Source: Rhodanobacteraceae bacterium
GTDB taxonomy: Bacteria; Pseudomonadota; Gammaproteobacteria; Xanthomonadales; Rhodanobacteraceae
Length of the DNA stretch: 6,147 nt
Reading direction: 5' to 3'
Assembly: GCA_025928735.1 (NCBI GenBank)
Contig: JAICIW010000142.1
Span: 1-6,147 of the forward strand
This document shows, piece after piece, positions 1-4,576 of the stretch. Made by a program: the position numbers and the translations under genes. Each line of letters begins with the position of its first letter. The stretch's first letter is position 1. The notes under the pieces were generated by a model. That model ran no database searches, was not told where the DNA came from, and saw only the letters and a program-made list of their open reading frames with translations.

Positions 1-309
1 ACCGGTCAGCAGGTGTACGCGCAAGGCTCCGACCTCGTGGTCACCGGCACCGTCGCCAACGGCGCGGAAGTGCTGGCCGACGGCAACATCCATATTTACG
101 GGGCGTTGCGTGGGCGCGCATTCGCGGGCGCGCTGGGCGACACCGGCACGCGCATCTTCTGTTCGGAATTCCGCGCCGAGATCGTATCGATCGCAGGCCA
201 CTACCGCGTGTTCGAAGAATTGCCGAAGGAATTCGCCGGCCGCGCCGTGCAGATCTGGCTCGCACAAGAAGATTCGAAACCGGGCAAACTGCAGATCGCG
301 GCGTTGTGA
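1..309 (+). CDS. minC: Septum site-determining protein MinC, C-terminal part (5' end outside window)
   Basis: MinC is the FtsZ inhibitor of the Min system. MinD recruits it to the membrane, where it blocks Z-ring assembly away from midcell. The visible 102 residues are the C-terminal beta-helix domain, which mediates dimerisation, MinD binding and septal targeting. Family features seen are the start TGQQVYAQGSDLVV, the turn-rich DGNIHIYGALRGRAFAG, then RIFCSEF and IVSIAGHYRV. The reading frame is open from the first base, so the N-terminal FtsZ-inhibiting domain lies upstream of the window. A GTG at position 13 falls inside the conserved domain and is not the true start. The gene stops with TGA at 307-309, and minD follows after 81 nt, giving the usual minC-minD-minE order. 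Identification is from memory of the family and is very secure. Confidence 0.95.
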   Translation, partial: TGQQVYAQGSDLVVTGTVANGAEVLADGNIHIYGALRGRAFAGALGDTGTRIFCSEFRAEIVSIAGHYRVFEELPKEFAGRAVQIWLAQEDSKPGKLQIAAL

Positions 310-339
310 CATCGCGCATTCATCCTTGACCCGAATAAT

Positions 340-353
340 GGCGCCTTTGCGCC
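340..353 (+). other. Short hairpin in the minC-minD spacer
   Basis: GGCGC (340-344) and GCGCC (349-353) form a 5-bp GC stem with the loop CTTT in the 81-nt gap between minC and minD. There is no T-tract after it, so it is not a convincing terminator. It might slow decay of the minDE part of the message or tune minD expression, but that is speculation. Confidence 0.3.
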
Positions 354-390
354 ACCCTCCACTGCAACCCGAAGATCATCGGAGAATCCC

Positions 391-1203
391 TTGACCGAAA
401 CCATCGTCATCACGTCCGGCAAGGGCGGCGTCGGCAAGACCACCACGTCCGCCTCGCTCGCGTCCGGACTCGCCCAGCGCGGCCACAAGACCGCGGTCAT
501 CGATTTCGACGTCGGCCTGCGCAACCTCGATCTCATCATGGGCTGCGAACGCCGCGTGGTGTACGACTTCGTGAACGTGATCCAGGGCGAGGCCACCCTG
601 AAGCAGGCGCTGATCCGCGACAAACGCCATGAAAATTTGTACGTGCTGGCGGCCTCGCAGACCCGCGACAAGGACGCACTGACCCAGGAAGGCGTCGGCC
701 GCGTGCTGGACGAACTGAAGCAGGACGGCTTCGAATACATCATGTGCGATTCGCCCGCCGGCATCGAGAAAGGCGCGCACCTCGCGATGTATTTCGCCGA
801 TCGGGCGGTGGTGGTGGTGAATCCGGAAGTCTCGAGCGTGCGCGATTCCGACCGCATCCTCGGCTTGCTGTCTTCCAAGACCCGGCGCGCTGAAAAGGGC
901 GAAGGCCCCGGCGCGCAGCAACTGCTGCTGACGCGCTACAACCCGGTGCGCGTCGAAGCGGGCGAAATGATGAGCGTCGGCGACGTCGAGGAAATCCTCG
1001 GCATTCCGGTGCTGGGCGTGATTCCGGAATCTGAAAACGTGCTGGCCGCGTCCAACTCCGGCGTGCCGGTGATCCACGATGCCGGCTCGATCGCCGGACA
1101 AGCCTATGCCGATGCGGTGTCCCGCCTGCTCGGTGAAGACGCGGCGATGCGATTCGTCGATGCGCCGAAGAAGGGTTTCTTCAAGCGCATGTTCGGGACA
1201 TGA
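391..1203 (+). CDS. minD: Septum site-determining protein MinD (cell-division ATPase)
   Basis: MinD is a ParA/MinD-family ATPase. With ATP it dimerises on the inner membrane and recruits MinC. MinE stimulates its ATPase, giving pole-to-pole oscillation that keeps FtsZ rings at midcell. The product is 270 aa, the same length as the E. coli protein. The deviant Walker A motif SGKGGVGKTT spans residues 9-18, with signature lysine K11 and K16. The switch I aspartate is D40 in IDFDVGLRNLD, and switch II is CDSPAGIE with D120. The C-terminal amphipathic membrane-targeting helix is KKGFFKRMFGT. The start is TTG at 391, chosen because GGAG (381-384) lies 6 nt upstream and it gives the exact family N-terminus (MTETIVITSG). 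minE follows 10 nt after the stop, so the two are co-transcribed and probably co-translated. Confidence 0.97.
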   Translation: MTETIVITSGKGGVGKTTTSASLASGLAQRGHKTAVIDFDVGLRNLDLIMGCERRVVYDFVNVIQGEATLKQALIRDKRHENLYVLAASQTRDKDALTQEGVGRVLDELKQDGFEYIMCDSPAGIEKGAHLAMYFADRAVVVVNPEVSSVRDSDRILGLLSSKTRRAEKGEGPGAQQLLLTRYNPVRVEAGEMMSVGDVEEILGIPVLGVIPESENVLAASNSGVPVIHDAGSIAGQAYADAVSRLLGEDAAMRFVDAPKKGFFKRMFGT

Positions 1204-1208
1204 GGAGG
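1203..1208 (+). promoter_or_regulatory. Strong ribosome binding site of minE
   Basis: AGGAGG overlaps the last base of the minD stop codon and lies 5 nt before the minE ATG. It fixes the minE start at 1214 and excludes the longer in-frame extension back into minD. Its strength, compared with the TTG start of minD, suggests MinE is well translated relative to MinD. Confidence 0.85.
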
Positions 1209-1213
1209 CCGCA

Positions 1214-1489
1214 ATGAGCCTGTTGGATTTTCTGCGCCCACGCCCGAAGAACACCGCCAACATCGCGCGTGAACGCCTGCGCATCATCGTGGCGCAGGAA
1301 CGCGTCACGCGCGATGGCCCCGATTACCTGCCGCTGCTGCGCAACGAACTGCTGGAAGTGATCCGCAAATACGTGCACGTCGGCGCCGACGCGGTGCAGA
1401 TCAACGTGGAACGCAGCAGCGAAGGCGAGGTGCTCGAACTCTCGGTGGCGTTGCCTGAGGCGGGCAAAGCCACGGGCACAAGTGGCTGA
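1214..1489 (+). CDS. minE: Cell division topological specificity factor MinE
   Basis: MinE displaces MinC from MinD, stimulates MinD ATP hydrolysis, and forms the moving ring that drives Min oscillation. The 91-aa product is close to the usual size (88 aa in E. coli). The N-terminal membrane-targeting segment is MSLLDFLRPR. The anti-MinCD helix/strand NTANIARERLRIIVAQER (residues 13-30) contains the conserved contact region with MinD. The C-terminal alpha/beta topological specificity domain contains YLPLLRNELLEVIRKYV and ends in LELSVALPEA. The last eight residues (GKATGTSG) are a short low-complexity tail. The start follows a perfect Shine-Dalgarno (1203-1208). It is the last gene of the min locus. 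No T-rich terminator follows, but a palindromic repeat cluster begins about 28 nt downstream. Confidence 0.96.
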   Translation: MSLLDFLRPRPKNTANIARERLRIIVAQERVTRDGPDYLPLLRNELLEVIRKYVHVGADAVQINVERSSEGEVLELSVALPEAGKATGTSG

Positions 1490-1516
1490 AGCGCGGAACT
1501 CGGGGCAAGATAACAA

Positions 1517-1718
1517 CATGTCGTCATTCCGGGGCCGCGCGCAGCTTCACCGCGAGCGGAACCCCGCAATCGCCCGTGGTCGCCTTTGATCAACAAAATT
1601 GATTCCCGCTTTCGCGGGAATGACGACAGAAGAATTGTTACGCTTTTCCAAGTCCCGACCAGACCAAAGTCACCGGGTTCCGGGTTCCGCGCTGAGCGCG
1701 GCCCGGAATGAAGACATG
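1517..1718. repeat. Dispersed palindromic repeat cluster with 23-24 nt inverted ends
   Basis: The left arm 1517-1540 begins CATGTCGTCATTCCGGGG. It is almost an exact reverse complement of the right arm 1696-1718, which ends CCCGGAATGAAGACATG, with one mismatch and one single-base indel. Between them is a hairpin (1602-1621) whose right side runs into TGACGAC, giving a third copy of the GTCGTCATTCC motif in inverted orientation. The right part also contains CGGGTTC twice in tandem (1674-1687) and the small hairpin CCGCGC/GCGCGG (1687-1701). Elements built on GTCATTCC plus GCGGGAAT hairpins are scattered through many proteobacterial genomes, including Lysobacterales. No transposase is encoded here, so it looks like a non-autonomous repeat filling the spacer after minE. 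Confidence 0.7.
1602..1621. repeat. Perfect 8-bp hairpin, ATTCCCGC/GCGGGAAT
   Basis: ATTCCCGC (1602-1609) pairs with GCGGGAAT (1614-1621) around the loop TTTC. This is the core of a commonly dispersed intergenic palindrome. It could act as a bidirectional mRNA 3'-end stabiliser or a weak terminator for the min transcript. The T-tract expected of an intrinsic terminator is absent on the + strand. Confidence 0.7.
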
Positions 1719-1739
1719 AAAGTTCGGCGCGATAACAGC

Positions 1740-2228
1740 ATGACGGGTCCGCTATCCCTCTCGGTCCTGCGCCTCGCCGACATCGGCTTCGAGGCACCGG
1801 CCGCGCTGCTCGCGCGGTACGGACTCGAACTGGTGCGCGTCGACGACGATGCGCCGATCCCCGGCAGCTACTGGGGCGAACCCGAAGCTGGTGTGATCGC
1901 GTCGCAGGTGTATGCGCGCGCCGACACGCCGGTGCATTCGCTGCTGCACGAGGCCTGTCATCTCTTGACGGCAGACCCGGCGCGGCGCGCGTCGATCCAC
2001 ACCGACGCCAGCGATTCGCTCGAAGAAGAAGACGCGACCTGTTACCTCCAGATCGTGCTGGCCGACGCCATGCCCGGCTTCGGCCGTGAGCGCGCGCTGG
2101 CCGACATGGATGCGTGGGGTTACTCGTTCCGGCTCGGCTCCGCGCGCGCGTGGTTCGAGCAAGATGCCGAGGACGCGCGTTCGTTTCTCGTTGCGCGCGG
2201 ATTGTTGCCCCCCGATGCGCAAGCTTGA
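1740..2228 (+). CDS. Conserved-looking hypothetical protein with HExxH zinc-protease motif
   Basis: The product is 162 aa, with no signal peptide or membrane segment visible, so it is probably cytoplasmic. Residues 70-74 are HEACH, matching the HExxH zincin motif within a helix-like LLHEACHLL. An acidic stretch EEEDATCYLQ (95-104) lies about 21 residues later and could supply a glutamate as third zinc ligand, as in gluzincins. The N-terminal half contains GSYWGEPEAGVIASQVYAR, which fits a beta-rich region leading to the active-site helix. I do not recognise a named family, so the function is unknown; peptidase activity is an inference from the motif only. The ATG at 1740 was chosen because the frame upstream runs through a dispersed repeat. 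An in-frame ATG at 1716 overlaps the repeat arm and is the alternative. Neither has a strong Shine-Dalgarno. Repeat clusters flank the gene on both sides, so it is probably transcribed alone. Confidence 0.75.
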   Translation: MTGPLSLSVLRLADIGFEAPAALLARYGLELVRVDDDAPIPGSYWGEPEAGVIASQVYARADTPVHSLLHEACHLLTADPARRASIHTDASDSLEEEDATCYLQIVLADAMPGFGRERALADMDAWGYSFRLGSARAWFEQDAEDARSFLVARGLLPPDAQA

Positions 2229-2230
2229 AA

Positions 2231-2430
2231 GCCCTCCCCTTCAAGGGGAGGCGGAGCGAAGCGAACGCGCGCAGCGTGGGTTGGGATGGGTTTCGATGAA
2301 GCAACACCATCCCTATCCCGACCTCGGGCGTCCTGCCCTGAAAGCCCGGTCTGCACATCCCTGTACAACCGTTCACGGGCGCGCCGCAGTGCCGCGCGAA
2401 AGCCCGGCTCACCCTGGAAGGGAAAGGAGA
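2231..2430. repeat. Second dispersed repeat cluster between the hypothetical gene and crcB
   Basis: Just after the preceding stop codon is a perfect 9-bp palindrome, CCTCCCCTT/AAGGGGAGG (2233-2251). It is followed by GGAGCGAAGCG and GGGTTGGGATGGG (about 2278-2290). An imperfect inverted copy of the latter, CCATCCCTATCCCGACC, follows at about 2309-2325. GAAAGCCCGG occurs twice as a direct repeat (2340-2349 and 2398-2407). CCCTGGAAGGGAAAGGAG near 2412-2429 resembles a degraded inverse of the first palindrome. The CCTCCCCTTCAAGGGGAGG type is widespread as an intergenic repeat in high-GC proteobacteria. The first hairpin may end the upstream transcript, but no T-tract follows. No gene can be supported in this stretch. 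Confidence 0.55.
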
Positions 2431-2458
2431 CAAGCCAGCACCTTGCATCATTCCAGTA

Positions 2459-2491
2459 TTGATGGCCGCACCGCGCGAGAGCCGCTACCAT
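2459..2491 (+). promoter_or_regulatory. Possible promoter of the fluoride operon
   Basis: TACCAT (2486-2491) matches four of six bases of a sigma-70 -10 box. It would place the transcript start near 2498, just before the riboswitch at 2506, where a promoter is needed. The -35 is unclear: TTGATG (2459-2464) is a fair match but the 21-nt spacer is too long, and the 17-nt position is poor. The call rests mainly on location. Confidence 0.3.
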
Positions 2492-2505
2492 ACGCCGACA
2501 CGCAA

Positions 2506-2558
2506 GGGAGATGGCATGCCTCCCCGAACCGCCGGACCTCCGGCTGATGATGCCTGCG
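2506..2558 (+). promoter_or_regulatory. Fluoride riboswitch (crcB RNA motif)
   Basis: The RNA aptamer binds fluoride through magnesium ions and turns on fluoride-resistance genes. Every expected element is visible. The P1 stem is GGGAG (2506-2510) with CTCCC (2520-2524), and its loop begins with the conserved ATG (2511-2513). After CGAAC comes the P2 stem GCCGG (2531-2535, allowing for the C at 2532-2533) with CCGGC (2540-2544) around ACCT. The conserved CTGATG follows (2544-2549). A pseudoknot is formed by GGCAT (2513-2517) in the P1 loop with ATGCC (2550-2554). This is the order known from the Thermotoga petrophila aptamer. It ends about 88 nt before crcB, the classic fluoride channel gene. 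The ligand assignment follows from motif and context together; it was not checked with a covariance model. Confidence 0.9.
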
Positions 2559-2582
2559 CCACCGGGATTCCGGCGCGTAGGT
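2552..2582 (+). promoter_or_regulatory. Candidate expression-platform hairpin of the fluoride riboswitch
   Basis: CC-T-GCGCC (2553-2560) can pair with GGCGC (2572-2576) and, after a 2-nt bulge, AGG (2579-2581). This helix uses C2553 and C2554, which the aptamer needs for its pseudoknot, so the two structures exclude each other. The following sequence is moderately T-rich (TGTTGCGTTCT from 2582) but lacks a true T-run. It could be a weak GC-rich terminator relieved by fluoride, or an intermediate in translational control. The assignment is an inference from base pairing only. Confidence 0.45.
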
Positions 2583-2646
2583 GTTGCGTTCTGAAGCGCG
2601 ACGCGCGCGGTTCCCGACCACCTTCCAACGGAGTCGGATACTCGAC

Positions 2647-3039
2647 ATGCTGATCCAAGCCCTGCTCGCCACCGGTTGCGGTGCCTTCCTCGGCGCGTGC
2701 CTGCGCTATCTGTTCGGTGTCTGGTTCAACCCCATCTTTCCCACCGTGCCGCTGGGCACGCTCGCCGCCAATCTTCTCGGCGGCTTGTTGATGGGCGTGA
2801 TCCTCGGCGCGTTCGCGCAGTTCCAGTCACTGTCGCCCGAAACCCGCGTGTTCATCACCACCGGTTTCCTGGGTGGCCTGACCACCTTTTCGACGTTTTC
2901 AGGTGAAACCGTCACCCTGCTTCTGCGCGGCCAGTACGGCTGGACCTTCGGCATCATCGGCGTACACGTGATCGGTACACTCGGGATGACACTCTTGGGC
3001 TTCGCGCTGATGCAGGGGCTGCTGAGGCACTTCGCATGA
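2647..3039 (+). CDS. crcB: Fluoride ion channel CrcB (Fluc)
   Basis: CrcB/Fluc is a small inner-membrane protein that forms an antiparallel dimer and lets fluoride leave the cell. The 130-aa product matches the usual size and closely resembles E. coli CrcB. Residues 12-21 GAFLGACLRY form the first helix motif. PLGTLAANLLGG (35-46) carries the conserved pore asparagine N42. TTGFLGGLTTFSTFSGE (71-87) holds the sodium-site region and the two phenylalanines of the phenylalanine box (F81, F84). Four hydrophobic segments are visible (about 3-25, 35-60, 67-94, 100-125). The ATG at 2647 gives the family N-terminus and has GGAG/GGA about 8-13 nt upstream; a GTG at 2581 would add an unrelated 22 residues. 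A fluoride riboswitch lies upstream, and the stop overlaps the next start by 4 nt. Confidence 0.96.
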   Translation: MLIQALLATGCGAFLGACLRYLFGVWFNPIFPTVPLGTLAANLLGGLLMGVILGAFAQFQSLSPETRVFITTGFLGGLTTFSTFSGETVTLLLRGQYGWTFGIIGVHVIGTLGMTLLGFALMQGLLRHFA

Positions 3040-3380
3040 ATGACACCGCACCCACCCAAGGCGTGTACCTGCGTTTCTTCGTCCACGAGAACCGCCGGCA
3101 TGGGGGCGTGCTGCTGTACGACTGGCTGCTCGCGGAAGCGAAGAAGCTCGGACTCTCGGGCGGCACGGCGTTCCGTTCGATCGCGGGCTACGGCCGCCAC
3201 GGCGTCACCCACGAAGCGCATTTTCTGGAACTGGCCGGACAGGAAACCGTGCGCGTGGATTTCGTGGTGACCCGCAAAGCCGCCGACACGATGCTCGCCC
3301 GCGTGCGCCGGGAAAACCTGCAGATGTTCTACGCGTTGTTGCCGGCCGAATTCGGTGTTCTGGGCGACGGCGCGCAGTGA
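3036..3380 (+). CDS. DUF190 family PII-like protein
   Basis: The product is a 114-aa soluble protein of the DUF190 family (PF02641), whose fold resembles PII signalling proteins. Family signatures are YLRFFVHENRRHGGVLLYDW (residues 11-30), then EAKKLGLSGGTAFRSIAGYG (34-53), and a later strand TVRVDFVVTR. The biochemical role of the family is not established. Genes of this family are often found beside crcB, and a nucleotide- or ion-sensing role, perhaps acting on the channel, is an inference. The ATG at 3036 overlaps the crcB stop as ATGA, with GAGG (3024-3027) 8 nt upstream, so translation is probably coupled to crcB. Its stop overlaps the next gene's GTG start. Family assignment is good; function is unknown. 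Confidence 0.88.
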   Translation: MNDTAPTQGVYLRFFVHENRRHGGVLLYDWLLAEAKKLGLSGGTAFRSIAGYGRHGVTHEAHFLELAGQETVRVDFVVTRKAADTMLARVRRENLQMFYALLPAEFGVLGDGAQ

Positions 3381-4576
3381 GCCCGACAGCGCCGGCATCC
3401 TCGCCTCTCGCGCGCCGGCGCGCGCTGACGTTCGTGGTGTTGATCGGCATCGTCAGCCTGTTCGCCGACATGACATACGAAGGATCGCGCTCGATTTGGG
3501 GCCCGTTTCTCGGCACGCTGGGCGCGACCGGCGCGATCGTGGGACTGGTCGCGGGCGGCGGCGAATTGCTGGGCTATCTGTTGCGCCTGTTCACCGGCGT
3601 GCTGGCCGACAAGACGCAACGCTACTGGACGATCACGATTGTTGGTTACGCGATCAACCTGCTGGCAGTGCCGGCGCTGGCGCTCGCGGGCAACTGGCCG
3701 GTCGCGGCGGGCCTGGTAATTCTTGAGCGCAGCGGCAAGGCGCTGCGCACGCCGGCGCGCGACGCAATGCTTTCCTATGCCGCCAAGGACATGGGTGGCG
3801 CGGGCTGGGCGTTCGGCCTGCACGAAGCACTGGATTCGATCGGCGCGGTGCTGGGTCCGCTGATCGCGGCGCTGGTGCTGTTCCTGCATGGGGGCTACCG
3901 GCACGCGTTTGCATGGCTGCTGCTGCCGGCACTGGCCGCGCTGGCCACGCTCGCGATCGCACGTGCGAAGTTTCCGCAACCGCAGGATCTCGACGCTCGT
4001 CCCGCGCCGGAACTCGATGACGCGCGCGCCCTGCGCGACCTGAAGATATTCCTCGTCGCCACCGCGCTGATCGCGGCCGGCTTTTCCGACTTCGCGTTGA
4101 TCGCGTTCCACCTCGCGCGCGATCACATCGTCGCGAGCGACGCGGTCCCGGCTTTGTATGCGCTCGCGAGCCTGGCGGGCGGACTCACGGCGTTGGTACT
4201 CGGCAAGCTGTTCGACCGGCAAGGTCTGTCGGTGCTGTTGTGGGTCACCCTGATTCCTGCGCTGTACGCGCCGCTGGTGTTCCTCGGCGGCCCATGGGCC
4301 GCACTGGCTGGCATGGCATTGTGGGGCATCGGTTTCGGCGCGCACGATTCATTGTTCCGCGCCGCGGTCGCGCAACGCATTCCGCGCGAGCGCCGCGCCA
4401 CGGTGATGGGCGTGTTCAACGCGATTTACGGCACCGCATGGTTCGCCGGCAGCGTGCTGCTCGGCGTGTTGTACGATGTCAATCCGCTCTACACGGTGAT
4501 CGCCGCACTGGTGTTGCAGCTCGCGGCCTGCCCGCTCTTGTGGAGCCTTCGTCCTCGCAAAAGGAGTGCACGATGA
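3377..4576 (+). CDS. Major facilitator superfamily (MFS) transporter, substrate unknown
   Basis: The 399-aa product is an inner-membrane protein with about 12 hydrophobic segments. The two six-helix halves are joined by a hydrophilic loop near residues 197-222. The motif-A-like loop GVLADKTQRYW (74-84) and its counterpart GKLFDRQGLSVL (276-287) follow the second helix of each half, as in secondary transporters. Other marked stretches are SLFADMTYEGSRSIWGPFLG (27-46) and RSGKALRTPARDAML (118-132), typical of one bacterial MFS subgroup whose substrate I cannot name. The GTG at 3377 overlaps the DUF190 stop as GTGA; no good Shine-Dalgarno is seen, so translation probably depends on coupling. The 3' end overlaps cfa by 4 nt. 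Its place in a fluoride-riboswitch operon raises the possibility of a role in ion homeostasis or efflux during fluoride stress, which is not shown by the sequence. Confidence 0.88.
   Translation: MSPTAPASSPLARRRALTFVVLIGIVSLFADMTYEGSRSIWGPFLGTLGATGAIVGLVAGGGELLGYLLRLFTGVLADKTQRYWTITIVGYAINLLAVPALALAGNWPVAAGLVILERSGKALRTPARDAMLSYAAKDMGGAGWAFGLHEALDSIGAVLGPLIAALVLFLHGGYRHAFAWLLLPALAALATLAIARAKFPQPQDLDARPAPELDDARALRDLKIFLVATALIAAGFSDFALIAFHLARDHIVASDAVPALYALASLAGGLTALVLGKLFDRQGLSVLLWVTLIPALYAPLVFLGGPWAALAGMALWGIGFGAHDSLFRAAVAQRIPRERRATVMGVFNAIYGTAWFAGSVLLGVLYDVNPLYTVIAALVLQLAACPLLWSLRPRKRSAR
4561..4566 (+). promoter_or_regulatory. Ribosome binding site of cfa inside the MFS gene
   Basis: AAGGAG lies 6 nt before the ATG at 4573, within the last codons of the transporter gene. 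It decides the cfa start over in-frame codons further upstream and shows that cfa can recruit ribosomes well, in addition to coupling through the ATGA overlap. Confidence 0.85.

Noticed and set aside
326..339. TTGACC and AATAAT in the minC-minD spacer as a promoter
   Set aside because: The two boxes are only 2 nt apart and neither has a partner at 16-18 nt.
376..1308. 310-codon open frame on the minus strand opposite minD
   Set aside because: It lies antisense to an unmistakable minD, has a biased composition rich in R, H and A, and contains no recognisable domain; typical high-GC shadow.
1599..1739. N-terminal extension of the HExxH protein to position 1599
   Set aside because: The extra codons translate a dispersed palindromic repeat and start in the middle of its spacer, without a ribosome binding site.
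2086..2547. Open frame of 153 codons over the end of the HExxH gene and the repeat spacer
   Set aside because: It is out of frame with the real gene, arginine-rich, and crosses repeats and the riboswitch.
2581..2646. GTG start of crcB at 2581 adding 22 residues
   Set aside because: The added residues are arginine-rich, unlike any CrcB N-terminus, and they lie in the riboswitch expression platform.
3329..4345. 338-codon minus-strand frame rich in Q and R opposite the MFS gene
   Set aside because: The composition is that of an antisense frame of a GC-rich membrane-protein gene, with no start context or domain.
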